Shown here: one piece after another, positions 16,148 to 24,054 of the stretch
Numbering within the stretch: position 1 is the stretch's first letter
Layout: each line of letters begins with the position of its first letter
Source of the DNA: Kribbella sp. ALI-6-A
GTDB taxonomy: Bacteria > Actinomycetota > Actinomycetes > Propionibacteriales > Kribbellaceae
DNA length: 64,000 bases
Direction of reading: 5' to 3'
Assembly: GCF_001984195.1 (NCBI RefSeq)
Contig: NZ_MTQN01000010.1
Location: 1,116,001 to 1,180,000 of the forward strand
The notes under the pieces: model-generated
Told to the model about the DNA's origin: nothing
What the model saw: only the letters and a program-made list of their open reading frames with translations
The model's database searches: none
Made by a program: the position numbers and the translations under genes

Positions 16148-17640
16148 GACTTGTTCTCGCGCCACTCGCGTTCGAACGGCAACCGCCAGGCCCGCGGCGC
16201 GATCAGCTGGTGGATCGCGTTCGGTCCCCAGGTGCCGGGCGCGTACGGCTTGACCGGCGGTGGGTCCTCGAGCAGCAGCGTCGAGTTCTCCCACAGCGAC
16301 TCGATGCCCTCGGCGGTGGTGAACAGCGTGTGGTCGCCGCGCATCGCGTCCAGGATCAACCGCTCGTAGGCCTCCAGTACGTCGGCCGCCGATTCCGTCT
16401 CCTGGGTGGAGAACTGCATCGACAGCTTCTCCAGCCGGAACCCCGGCCCGGGCCGCTTGCCGTAGAACGACAGCGAGACCCGCGACGAGTCGGCCAGGTC
16501 GAAGGTCAGGTGATCCGGTCCCTGCGATCCGACGCCGGAGCCGGCCGGGAACATCGTTTTCGGCGCCTCCTTGAACGCGATCGAGATGATCCGCATCCCC
16601 TCGGCCATCCGCTTGCCGGTGCGCAGGTAGAACGGCACGCCGGCCCAGCGCCAGTTGTCGATCCCGACCTTCATCGCGATGAACGTCTCGGTGTCGGAGT
16701 CCGGCGCGACACCGTCCTCGTGCCGATAGCCGCTGTACTGGCCGCGGACGACGTCGGCCGGCTGGATCGGCAGCATCGAGCGGAAGACCTTGTTCTTCTC
16801 CTCCGAGATGGCCCGCGGCTCCAGCGCCGTCGGCGGCTCCATCGCGACGAACGCGAGCACCTGCAGCACGTGCGTGACGACCATGTCCTTGAACGCACCG
16901 GTCGGCTCGTAGAAGGTGGCCCGCTGGTCCAGGCCGAGCGACTCGGGGATGTCGATCTGGACGTGGTCGATGAAGTTGCGGTTCCAGATCGGCTCGAACA
17001 GGCCGTTGGCGAACCGGAAGGCGAGGATGTTCTGCGCCGCCTCCTTGCCGAGGAAGTGGTCGATCCGGAAGATCTGCTCCTCGTCGAAGGTCTCGTGCAC
17101 GAAGTTGTTCAGCTCGACCGCGCTGGCCAGGTCGTCGCCGAACGGCTTCTCCATCACCACCCGGGCCCGGTCGACCAGGTCGGCGTCGCGCAGCATCTCG
17201 ATCACCGAGTGCGCGGCCTTCGGCGGCACCGACAGGTAGTGCAGGCGGCAGGTGTCCGGACCGAGCAGTGCCTCGGCCTTGTGCACCGCCTCGGCGAGTC
17301 CGGCCGGCCCGGCGTCCCGCGCCACGTACTCCAGCCGGTCGGCGAACTGCTCCCACTCCTGTTCGGTGAGCTTGTGCATCCCGTAGGTGTCGACCGCCAG
17401 CCGCGCGCGGGCCCGGAACTCCTCGTTGGTGAGCTGCTCGGTCGCCGTACCGATGATCCGTACGTCGGGCGCGAACCGGGACTGCTGCAGGTAGGCCAGC
17501 CCCGGCAGCAGCTTGCGCTTGGCCAGGTCACCGGTCGCGCCGAACAGCACGATCACGTGCGGCGCCAGCGGCTCCGGTCCCCGCCGCGACGGCCGCGATC
17601 CGGGCGCGGGATAAGCGATCGTCTGGCTACGGTCTGGCAT
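16144..17640 (-). CDS. zwf: Glucose-6-phosphate dehydrogenase
   Basis: A 498-residue enzyme of the oxidative pentose phosphate pathway, making 6-phosphogluconolactone and NADPH. The cofactor motif GATGDLAKRKLLPGL lies near residue 32 and the substrate signature RIDHFLGKE near 195. Length is normal. The ATG at 17640 follows AGGAGG, a near-perfect ribosome binding site, and the frame extended upstream has none. Unlike many actinobacteria, no tal, opcA or gnd lies beside it here; it stands as a single gene. Confidence 0.97.
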   Translation of the reverse strand: MPDRSQTIAYPAPGSRPSRRGPEPLAPHVIVLFGATGDLAKRKLLPGLAYLQQSRFAPDVRIIGTATEQLTNEEFRARARLAVDTYGMHKLTEQEWEQFADRLEYVARDAGPAGLAEAVHKAEALLGPDTCRLHYLSVPPKAAHSVIEMLRDADLVDRARVVMEKPFGDDLASAVELNNFVHETFDEEQIFRIDHFLGKEAAQNILAFRFANGLFEPIWNRNFIDHVQIDIPESLGLDQRATFYEPTGAFKDMVVTHVLQVLAFVAMEPPTALEPRAISEEKNKVFRSMLPIQPADVVRGQYSGYRHEDGVAPDSDTETFIAMKVGIDNWRWAGVPFYLRTGKRMAEGMRIISIAFKEAPKTMFPAGSGVGSQGPDHLTFDLADSSRVSLSFYGKRPGPGFRLEKLSMQFSTQETESAADVLEAYERLILDAMRGDHTLFTTAEGIESLWENSTLLLEDPPPVKPYAPGTWGPNAIHQLIAPRAWRLPFEREWRENKS

Positions 17641-17736
17641 GCGGTCCTCCTGGGGACGCGAAGCTGGTGCACCACTCGAAAGTGTAGGCAGTCGCGGGCT
17701 TCGCGTCGGAGACGTCGTCAACTCGTACGGTGGAGG

Positions 17737-17763
17737 TGTCCGTCACGGTGGATGCTGTTCGTC
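17737..17763 (+). promoter_or_regulatory. Candidate ECF-type promoter A (before the YCII gene)
   Basis: TGTCCG (17737-17742) and CGTC (17760-17763) are separated by 17 nt. The same TGTCCGTC, an 11-nt spacer, then TGTTCGTCGG recurs at identical spacing at 19359. The -10-like element ends 24 nt before the GTG start, leaving room for a short leader with GAGAGGAG. Both sites flank the ECF sigma gene, so autoregulation is likely. Confidence 0.65.
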
Positions 17764-17787
17764 GGTGAGGTGAAGAGAGGAGTTCGG

Positions 17788-18120
17788 GTGAAGTACCTGT
17801 TGATGATCTGCGGGGACGAGTCGGCCGAGGCGCACGCGATGGACGGTTGTGGCGGCTGGTCGGAGGAGATGGAGGCTCGCGGCGTGGTCGAGGGCGGCGC
17901 CGGGCTGCGGCCGCCGCGGGAGGCGACGACCGTGCGGGTGCGCGACGACGAGGTGCTGCTCACCGACGGGCCGTTCGCGGAGACCAAGGAGCAGATCGGC
18001 GGGTTCGTGCTGATCGACTGCGCCGACCTGGACGAGGCGATCGAGATCGCGGCCAAGCACCCGGCGGCGACGTACGGGACGATCGAGATCCGGCCGGTGG
18101 TGGCCGGTCCGCCCCGATGA
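17788..18120 (+). CDS. YCII/DGPF-domain protein, ECF42 partner
   Basis: A 110-residue ferredoxin-like YCII-related protein with the family word LTDGPFAETKE near residue 56. DGPF proteins are encoded beside ECF42 sigma factors in many actinobacteria, where they are thought to be targets or partners. The GTG at 17788 follows AGAGAGGAG; the longer frame upstream runs antisense through zwf and is rejected. The ECF gene starts 10 nt downstream, so they form an operon. Confidence 0.9.
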   Translation: MKYLLMICGDESAEAHAMDGCGGWSEEMEARGVVEGGAGLRPPREATTVRVRDDEVLLTDGPFAETKEQIGGFVLIDCADLDEAIEIAAKHPAATYGTIEIRPVVAGPPR

Positions 18121-18130
18121 CTGGTGCCCG

Positions 18131-19369
18131 ATGAGCGTCGCCGAGCAGCTGGACCGCGTGTTCCGGGAGGAGTGGGGCCAGGTGCTGGCCACGCTGATCC
18201 GGGTCACCGGCGACTGGGAGGTCGCCGAGGAGTGCGTGCAGGAGGCGTTCGCGGCGGCGCTGCGGCGCTGGCCCGAGGACGGCGTACCGGACAAGCCGGG
18301 GGCCTGGCTGACGACCACGGCCCGGCGGCGCGCGATCGACTGGATGCGGCGTGAGGCGGTCGGGTCCGCGAAGCTGCGAGAGGTGGCGGTGATGACCGAT
18401 CCCGACGGTGTCGCGGGTCCGGACGGTGCGGCGTGGCCGCAGGAGCCGGCGAGCGTCGTTCAGGACGATCTGCTGCGGCTGATGTTCACCTGCTGCCACC
18501 CGGCGCTGGCGATGGAGACGCGCGTCGCCCTGACGCTGCGCACACTGGCCGGGCTGACCACCGCGGAGATCGCGCGGGCCTTCCTGGTGGGGGAGGACGC
18601 GATGTCCAAGCGGCTCACGCGGGGCAAGCAGAAGATCAAGCATGCGGGCATTCCGTACCGGGTGCCGCCGGACCACCTGCTGCCCGAGCGGACTCCCGCC
18701 GTACTGGCTGTGCTGTATCTGCTGTTCAACGAGGGGTACGCCGCAACTGCGGGCGCTGAGCTCGTGCGCAGCGGGCTGACCGAGGAGGCGATCCGGCTGG
18801 CGCGCCTGCTGGTGCGGCTGATGCCCGACGAGCCGGAGGCGGCCGGGCTGCTCGCGCTGATGCTGCTGCACAACGCCCGGCGGGACACGCGGCTGGCGCC
18901 TGACGGCGTACTGGTGACGCTGGAGGACCAGGACCGGAGTCGCTGGCGGCTGGACGAGATCACCGAGGCCACGGACCTGCTGGACGCGGCACTGCAGCGC
19001 CGGCGGCCGGGGCCGTACCAGGTGCAGGCGGCGATCGCTGCCTGCCATGCGACTGCGCCGACCGCGGCCGATACCGACTGGCCGCAGATCGCCGCCCTGT
19101 ACGGCCAGCTGAAGCAGACACCGGTCGTGCAGCTCAACCGCATCGTTGCCATCGGCATGGCCGACGGTCCGGGGGTGGGGCTGAAGCTGCTGGACCAGCT
19201 GCACGGGCTCGACGGCTACTACCTCGTCCCGGCGACCCGTGCGGACTTCCTGCGCCGACTGGGCCGTGCGACCGAGGCCGCCGCCGCTTACCGGGCTGCG
19301 CTGGAGCTGGTGAAGACCGCACCCGAGCAGGCGTTCCTGCAGCGACGCCTGGAGCAGCTGTCCGTCTAG
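18131..19369 (+). CDS. ECF RNA polymerase sigma factor, ECF42 type
   Basis: A 412-residue sigma factor, far longer than a basic ECF. Sigma region 2 spans about residues 8-75 (VTGDWEVAEECVQEAF, then AWLTTTARRRAIDWMRRE). Region 4 spans about 110-170 (LAGLTTAEIARAF, MSKRLTRGKQKIK). A ~230-residue helical C-terminal extension follows, with FNEGYAAT and TPR-like repeats, as in ECF42. No anti-sigma factor gene is adjacent; the extension is thought to do the regulating in this group. Its last codons contain the -35-like element of the next gene's candidate promoter. Confidence 0.93.
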   Translation: MSVAEQLDRVFREEWGQVLATLIRVTGDWEVAEECVQEAFAAALRRWPEDGVPDKPGAWLTTTARRRAIDWMRREAVGSAKLREVAVMTDPDGVAGPDGAAWPQEPASVVQDDLLRLMFTCCHPALAMETRVALTLRTLAGLTTAEIARAFLVGEDAMSKRLTRGKQKIKHAGIPYRVPPDHLLPERTPAVLAVLYLLFNEGYAATAGAELVRSGLTEEAIRLARLLVRLMPDEPEAAGLLALMLLHNARRDTRLAPDGVLVTLEDQDRSRWRLDEITEATDLLDAALQRRRPGPYQVQAAIAACHATAPTAADTDWPQIAALYGQLKQTPVVQLNRIVAIGMADGPGVGLKLLDQLHGLDGYYLVPATRADFLRRLGRATEAAAAYRAALELVKTAPEQAFLQRRLEQLSV

Positions 19370-19385
19370 CCCGGTCCTGTTCGTC
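19359..19385 (+). promoter_or_regulatory. Candidate ECF-type promoter B (before the DinB-fold enzyme gene)
   Basis: TGTCCG (19359-19364) overlaps the last codons of the sigma gene, and CGTC (19382-19385) lies 17 nt further on. Sequence and spacing match promoter A: TGTCCGTC, 11 nt, then TGTTCGTCGGTG and GGGTGA against GAGGTGA. It drives the gene at 19420. Confidence 0.65.
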
Positions 19386-19419
19386 GGTGGGGTGACAACC
19401 GTCGACGAGGAGGAACCCG

Positions 19420-20040
19420 ATGACCGACATCCAGAGTGCCATCGCCGCCGAACGCACCGAGCTGGCCGCCGTACTGCGTGGCCTGTCCGCCGACGACTGG
19501 GACCGGATGACCCTGTGCGAGGGCTGGCGGGTCCGGGAGCTGGTGGCGCACATCGTGATGCCGTACCGCTACTCGACCGCACGCATCGTCGCCGAGCTGC
19601 TCCGGAGCCGCGGCAAGTTCCACCGGATGGCCGACCAGCTGGCCCGCGCCGACGCGGCCGCGCTCACCGCCGAGCAGCTCGTCCAGACCATCGAGGACAA
19701 CATCCACCATCTCTGGAAGCCCCCGGGCAGCGGGTACGACGCGGCCCTGTCCCACGACGTCATCCACGGCCTCGACATCACCGTTGCCCTCGGCATCGAC
19801 CGGCAGGTCCCGCTGGACCGCCTCGCCATCGTCCTGGCCGGCGCCGGCCCGAAGCATCTCAAGTACTTCGGCGTCGACCTGACCGGCGTCCAGCTGAAAG
19901 CCACGGACCTCGACTGGACCATGGGCACCGGCCGCCCGGTCACCGGCACCGCCCAGGACCTGCTGATGGTGATCTGCGGCCGCACCCTCCCACCCGGCCG
20001 CCTGAACGGCCCGAACGCCGAACGCTTCACCACGGCCTGA
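19420..20040 (+). CDS. Maleylpyruvate isomerase-family mycothiol-dependent enzyme (DinB fold)
   Basis: A 206-residue protein that opens with an ERTELAAVLRGLSADDWDR helix and has LCEGWRVRELVAHIV, with a metal-ligand His. This is the usual signature of the actinobacterial MDMPI/DinB group. Members bind a divalent metal and use mycothiol in isomerase or transferase reactions, though most are uncharacterised. It carries the same candidate ECF promoter as the YCII gene, so it is probably in the sigma factor's regulon. The ATG follows GAGGAGGAA. Confidence 0.85.
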   Translation: MTDIQSAIAAERTELAAVLRGLSADDWDRMTLCEGWRVRELVAHIVMPYRYSTARIVAELLRSRGKFHRMADQLARADAAALTAEQLVQTIEDNIHHLWKPPGSGYDAALSHDVIHGLDITVALGIDRQVPLDRLAIVLAGAGPKHLKYFGVDLTGVQLKATDLDWTMGTGRPVTGTAQDLLMVICGRTLPPGRLNGPNAERFTTA

Positions 20041-20058
20041 CGCCTGTCCAGGCCCGGG

Positions 20059-20292
20059 TCAACGGGTCGTGACGAGGCAGAACGGATGGCCTTCCGGGTC
20101 GGCCATGATGCGCCACGCTGCTTGGTCCTCGTCCAGGGTGTCCGTCAACGGGCGCCGGGTGCCGGCCAGCGTCGCGGAGTCCGCGTCGGTCCTCAGCACC
20201 CGCATCCCGAACACCTGGGACCAGAATTCGGCCAGCCGGTCCGGATCCGCGCAGTCGAACACCAGGTCGGAGAGTTCGCCGATCGCATCCAT
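20059..20292 (-). CDS. Short VOC/glyoxalase-like protein, internally deleted?
   Basis: A 77-residue protein whose start (LSDLVFDCADPDRLAEFWSQ) and end (WRIMADPEGHPFCLV) match the ends of an actinobacterial glyoxalase-like VOC protein. The usual members are about 115 residues. Here the middle, which normally carries the second strand pair and VHLDL motif, is replaced by ~20 residues (TDADSATLAGTRRPLTDTLD). Function may be lost. ATG at 20292; it is divergent from the lipoate ligase gene with 44 nt between starts. Confidence 0.6.
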   Translation of the reverse strand: MDAIGELSDLVFDCADPDRLAEFWSQVFGMRVLRTDADSATLAGTRRPLTDTLDEDQAAWRIMADPEGHPFCLVTTR

Positions 20293-20336
20293 GCCGTCGA
20301 CCCTAGGGCCGGTCGACCGGGAACAACCATCCGCCG

Positions 20337-21404
20337 ATGCCGGTTGTGGCAAACGTGCATGGTGAGTACAAGGTCCCCGGCGGGAAGCTCGTGGTGGCCG
20401 ATCTCGAGGTTCTGGACGACACGGTGTTGCGCGCGCAGATCAGTGGGGACTTCTTCCTGGAGCCCGAGGACGCGCTGGCGCGGATCAACGACGCCCTGGC
20501 CGGTACGCCGGTCAGCGCGCCAGCGGCTCAGGTCGCCGCGCGGGTCCGGGCCGCGCTGGGGGACGGCGTGGAGATGCTCGGGTTCTCGCCCGAGGCCGTG
20601 GCGGTCGCCGTACGGCGTGCGCTGACGGGGGCGACCGGCTGGCACGACCACGCGTGGGAGTTCGTGCACGACGTACCGCGGGAGCCGGCGCTGCAGATGG
20701 CGCTCGACGAGGTGCTGACCGAGCAGGTCGGGTCGGGTCAGCGGCCGCCGACGCTGCGGGTCTGGGAGTGGGCGTCGAACGCGGTGATCATCGGCAGCTT
20801 CCAGTCGCTGCGCAACGAGGTCGACCTGGCCGGCGCGGCCGAGCACGACGTCACCGTGGTCCGGCGGATCAGCGGCGGCGGCGCGATGTTCGTCGAACCG
20901 GGCAACACGATCACCTACTCGCTCTACGTCCCCGAGTCGCTGGTCTCCGGCCTGTCGTACGTCGAGTCGTACGCGTTCCTCGACGACTGGGTGGTCGGCG
21001 CGCTGAACGAGCTCGGCATCGCCGCGACGTACCAGCCGATCAACGACATCACCTCGCCGGCCGGCAAGATCGCCGGCGCCGCGCAGAAGCGGTTCGCCGG
21101 GGGAGCGGTGCTGCACCACGTGACGATGGCCTACGACATGGACGCCGCGAAGATGCTGCAGGTCCTACGGATCGGCCGCGAGAAGCTGTCGGACAAGGGC
21201 ACCAAGAGCGCCGCCAAGCGCGTCGACCCGCTGCGCAGCCAGACCGGGCTCGACCGCGCCGACGTGATCGACCGGATGGTCGGCACGTTCCGCGCCCGCT
21301 ACGGCCTGGCGCCCGGCGAGATCTCGCCGGAGACCGTCGCCGAGGCCGAGGAGCGGGTCGTGAAGAAGTTCGGCACCGAGGAGTGGCTCCGCCAGGTGCC
21401 CTAG
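20337..21404 (+). CDS. lplA: Lipoate-protein ligase with N-terminal accessory domain
   Basis: A 355-residue protein. Residues ~100-330 form the biotin/lipoate ligase catalytic fold, with WEWASNAVIIGSFQS, RRISGGGAMF and the lysine motif KIAGAAQKR. Residues ~1-60 resemble the small lipoate-ligase accessory domain (YKVPGGKLVVADLEV, ISGDFFLEPEDAL), which in E. coli LplA is C-terminal. Here it comes first, joined by a ~40-residue linker. It should attach free lipoate to E2 and GcvH proteins. The start has only a weak RBS. Stops overlap by 4 nt with the convergent PhzF gene. Confidence 0.85.
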   Translation: MPVVANVHGEYKVPGGKLVVADLEVLDDTVLRAQISGDFFLEPEDALARINDALAGTPVSAPAAQVAARVRAALGDGVEMLGFSPEAVAVAVRRALTGATGWHDHAWEFVHDVPREPALQMALDEVLTEQVGSGQRPPTLRVWEWASNAVIIGSFQSLRNEVDLAGAAEHDVTVVRRISGGGAMFVEPGNTITYSLYVPESLVSGLSYVESYAFLDDWVVGALNELGIAATYQPINDITSPAGKIAGAAQKRFAGGAVLHHVTMAYDMDAAKMLQVLRIGREKLSDKGTKSAAKRVDPLRSQTGLDRADVIDRMVGTFRARYGLAPGEISPETVAEAEERVVKKFGTEEWLRQVP

Positions 21405-22237
21405 CCGATCGCTACTGCGGCTCCGCTGACCCGCACCCGCGGGTCGCCGTCGCGCAGCTCGACCTCGATCCGGCTCGGGCGGCCGAGGTCGTCGCCCTGG
21501 TGAAGCTGCAGGGTGACCGGCGGCCGCACCAGCCCGAGCTCGCGCAGGTAGGCGCCGAACGCAGCCGCGGCGGCACCGGTCGCCGGATCCTCGACGACCC
21601 CGCCGACCGGGAACGGGTCGCGCACGTGAAACACGGTCTCCGACTCCCGCCAGACGAGCTGCAGTGTGGTCAGGTCGCGCTCGAGCATGTAGGCGCGCAG
21701 CCGGTCGAAGTCGTAGTCCAGGTCCCCCAGCCGCTGCCGCGTCGCCGCCGCGAGCACCAGGTGCCGCGCCCCGGCATAGGCGACGTACGGCGGAAGCTCC
21801 GGATCCAGCTCGTCGGCCCGCCAGGCGAGGATGCTGAGCACGTCGGTCACGTCGTCGACTGCTGCGACGTGCGGCTCGACGCTGGTCAGCGTGGCCCGCA
21901 GTCCGTCCGCGCCCGGCTCGACCACCACAGGCACCAGCCCGACGGGCGTCGAGAACGTCAGCTCACCGGCACCGACCCGCTCGGCCAGCGCCACCGCGGT
22001 CGCCACCGTCGCATGCCCGCAGAACGGCACCTCCGCCTGCGGCGAGAAGTAGCGGATCGGAATCACCCCGTCGGCTCCGCGCGGCCCACTGGTCAGGAAC
22101 GCGGTCTCGGAGTACCCGACCTCCGCGGCGACCGCCTGCATCGCGGCATCGTCGAGCAAACGGGCGTCCAGCACGACCCCGGCGGGGTTGCCACCGCCAG
22201 GATCGGTCGAAAAGGCGGCGTAGCGCAGCACAGTCAC
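21401..22237 (-). CDS. PhzF-family isomerase
   Basis: A 278-residue PhzF/diaminopimelate-epimerase-fold protein. The N-terminus has the family motif GGGNPAGVVLDA, and the general acid/base is E44 in GYSETAFL. A second lobe begins near VPFCGHATVATAVAL. PhzF enzymes isomerise small acids without cofactor, but most family members are not in phenazine pathways and no phz genes are near. The GTG at 22237 is chosen because the family motif follows immediately; further upstream the frame runs into repeats. Confidence 0.88.
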   Translation of the reverse strand: MTVLRYAAFSTDPGGGNPAGVVLDARLLDDAAMQAVAAEVGYSETAFLTSGPRGADGVIPIRYFSPQAEVPFCGHATVATAVALAERVGAGELTFSTPVGLVPVVVEPGADGLRATLTSVEPHVAAVDDVTDVLSILAWRADELDPELPPYVAYAGARHLVLAAATRQRLGDLDYDFDRLRAYMLERDLTTLQLVWRESETVFHVRDPFPVGGVVEDPATGAAAAAFGAYLRELGLVRPPVTLQLHQGDDLGRPSRIEVELRDGDPRVRVSGAAVAIG

Positions 22238-22273
22238 GCACCCATCAAAACACCCACCGCCGTCAGCGGGGGT

Positions 22274-22319
22274 CCGGGGGCGAAGCCCCCGGGCGGGGTG
22301 TGGGGGTTGCACCCCCACA
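22274..22319. repeat. Double hairpin, GGGGGCGAAGCCCCC type
   Basis: Two adjacent perfect hairpins occur. The first has arms CCGGGGGC and GCCCCCGG (22274-22281, 22285-22292) with a GAA loop. The second has arms TGTGGGGGT and ACCCCCACA (22299-22307, 22311-22319) with a TGC loop. It lies between the PhzF start and the tRNA 3' end, so it could terminate the tRNA transcript. The first hairpin resembles a word I recall as common between genes in Streptomyces and relatives. Confidence 0.75.
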
Positions 22320-22379
22320 TGGCACAAAGGGCGATCCAAACTCGCGCACTCCGCGAGTATGAATCACCCAGATCGACCG

Positions 22380-22451
22380 CGCCCCCGGCAGGATTCGAAC
22401 CTGCGCACCCGCCTCCGGAGGGCGGTGCTCTATCCCCTGAGCTACGGGGGC
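22380..22451 (-). tRNA. tRNA-Arg (anticodon CCG)
   Basis: The minus strand folds as a cloverleaf. The acceptor stem is GCCCCCG with CGGGGGC, the D-arm contains AGCTCAGGGGATAGAGC, the anticodon stem CCGCC/GGCGG holds loop CTCCGGA, and the T-arm is GCAGG TTCGAAT CCTGC. The anticodon CCG reads CGG (Arg). The discriminator base is G and no CCA is encoded. Confidence 0.95.
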
Positions 22452-22651
22452 TCAGGAACGAGCAGAACAGTAGCAGGTGATCACGCCAGGTCCCGAATCG
22501 GGCACCGGCGTGGTGGGTACCGGGGATGCCACAGGGCCCAGGGCCGGGGTCACCCTGATCGGTCCCTGGGACCTCCGCGCGGCGGGATCTCCGCGGTCGC
22601 GCCGGCCGTCATAGTGGGCGTAACCCCCACAGCGAAAGGAAGTCCGACCTC

Positions 22652-22837
22652 ATGGCTACCACCTTGGTCCGTCCGTCCCGCGGTCGTTGGTTCGGCGGTG
22701 TGTGTGCCGGCCTCGCGCGCCGGTTCGGCACCACGCCGAACACGATGCGGCTGATTTTCGTCGTCAGCTGCATCCTCCCCGGCCCGCAGATTCTGATCTA
22801 CGCGGTGCTGTGGTTCCTGATGCCGTCGGAGAAGTGA
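22652..22837 (+). CDS. PspC domain protein
   Basis: A 61-residue stand-alone PspC domain. RGRWFGGVCAGLARRFGTTPN comes first, followed by one membrane helix (MRLIFVVSCILPG) and ILIYAVLWFLMP. PspC proteins are small inner-membrane stress-response proteins; short ones like this are common in actinobacteria. The ATG follows AAAGGAAG. It is not adjacent to other psp genes here. Confidence 0.9.
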   Translation: MATTLVRPSRGRWFGGVCAGLARRFGTTPNTMRLIFVVSCILPGPQILIYAVLWFLMPSEK

Positions 22838-22886
22838 TCGCGACCACCTGTCCGGACCGCCGGCCGGCCGTGAAACCCTGCTCCTC

Positions 22887-23405
22887 ATGAGAGCGGGCCG
22901 CCGGGTGATCGTCGCCGTCGTACTGGCGATGCTCCCGGTGGTGGCCGGCTGCCAGGTCGGCCCGGCCCCGGCCGGCCCGGCCGAGACCCGCGAGGGTCCG
23001 CCGCCGTGGGACGCGCCGCGCGACGCGGTCTCCTACATCGACCAGGCCGGGATGGAACGCCTGCCGCTCGACTTCAGCGGCCCGATGCCCTACACGGTGA
23101 ACCTCTCGGTCACCGTCGACGGTACGGCGGTGAAGATCCCGGCCGGGATCGGCGTCGACCGCGTCCGCGCCGAGCAGGCCGCGATCCACACCCACACCGA
23201 CGACGGCCTGGTCTACGTCGAGGCGAAGACCCAGGCCGAGCGGCCGACCCTGCGGCAGTTCTTCCAGCTCTGGGGCGTCCGGTACGACGGCAAGTGCGTC
23301 GGCGACGCCTGCGGCTCGGTCAAGGTCGAGCTGAACGGCAAGCCGGTCGCCTGGGACACGAAGCTGGTCCGGCAGAGCACGATCGAGGTCGTCGCGACGC
23401 GGTGA
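22887..23405 (+). CDS. Predicted lipoprotein, unknown function
   Basis: A 172-residue protein with a signal peptide and lipobox VVAGC at residues ~18-22, so it should be lipid-anchored outside the membrane. A proline-rich linker follows. The mature part has IHTHTDDGLVYVEA and LRQFFQLWGVRYDG, a pattern I have seen in small exported actinobacterial proteins of unknown role. Two cysteines (GKCVGDACG) may pair. A second lipoprotein gene follows 49 nt downstream. Confidence 0.78.
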   Translation: MRAGRRVIVAVVLAMLPVVAGCQVGPAPAGPAETREGPPPWDAPRDAVSYIDQAGMERLPLDFSGPMPYTVNLSVTVDGTAVKIPAGIGVDRVRAEQAAIHTHTDDGLVYVEAKTQAERPTLRQFFQLWGVRYDGKCVGDACGSVKVELNGKPVAWDTKLVRQSTIEVVATR

Positions 23406-23436
23406 GTCCGCCACGCGGAACGCTGCGTGGCAGGAA

Positions 23437-23453
23437 GGTGGCAGACTGCCACC
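23437..23453. promoter_or_regulatory. Small hairpin just before the second lipoprotein gene
   Basis: Perfect 7-bp arms GGTGGCA and TGCCACC surround GAC, directly before the GTG at 23455. If that GTG is the start, the hairpin would mask the RBS region (AAGGTGG). It could instead end the first lipoprotein transcript. Confidence 0.4.
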
Positions 23454-23454
23454 G

Positions 23455-23961
23455 GTGACCCGCCCCCTGCGCTTGGCTGACTTCATGCGAACCAGTACGC
23501 CCCTGGCCGCCGCCGTCCTGGCCATCGGGCTCACCGCCTGTGGCGGCGAGAGTGAAACCAGCGCGGGCCCGGCCGCGAGCGAAGGTTCGCCGCCGCCGGT
23601 TGAGGACTCGACCCCCGCGCAGACCACTGCGGCTGCGCTCCCGACCGGCCCGCACGCCCAGGACGGCTTCAACTACCCGGCCTGCAAGGACGCCCGCTGC
23701 GAGATCTACGTGCGCACGGGCACGAAGGTCCCGTTGAAACCGAGCGTGGCCGGCTTCGGCACGCTCCTGGTGAGCAAGGCGACCGCCAGCGGCGTCGACT
23801 TCACCGGCAAGAACCCCGACACCACCGGCAGCGACGGCCAGCAGCCCGGCTATCGGGCCCGGATCGGCAAGCTCGACGTGGTCACCGTCACGGTCAATCA
23901 GCGGCACCCCGCCGGCAACGGTGTGGAGACGCTCGCCATCCTGCGCCTCAGCCCCGCCTGA
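23455..23961 (+). CDS. Predicted lipoprotein, unknown function
   Basis: A protein of up to 168 residues. LAAAVLAIGLTAC gives a lipobox, with C at residue ~31 of the long form. An acidic, Ser/Pro-rich linker and a ~100-residue domain follow, containing CKDARCEIYVRTG. The start is uncertain: GTG at 23455 sits behind a hairpin, while ATG at 23485 gives a standard-length signal peptide but no clear RBS. I do not recognise the folded domain. Confidence 0.7.
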   Translation: MTRPLRLADFMRTSTPLAAAVLAIGLTACGGESETSAGPAASEGSPPPVEDSTPAQTTAAALPTGPHAQDGFNYPACKDARCEIYVRTGTKVPLKPSVAGFGTLLVSKATASGVDFTGKNPDTTGSDGQQPGYRARIGKLDVVTVTVNQRHPAGNGVETLAILRLSPA

Positions 23962-24054
23962 CCCCGCCGTCCGGGACACGCCTGCGGTGGCGCCGGGTCC
24001 CGGCCTGTGGATGGCGGAGGTGGAGGCGCCGCCGTGGGCCATTAGGCTGAGCGG

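Noticed and set aside
21401..22237. Phenazine biosynthesis gene
   Set aside because: PhzF-fold proteins are common and no other phz genes are nearby, so the name is kept at family level.
22237..22379. Prophage or mobile element attachment near tRNA-Arg
   Set aside because: No integrase, no direct repeat of the tRNA 3' end and no phage genes are nearby.
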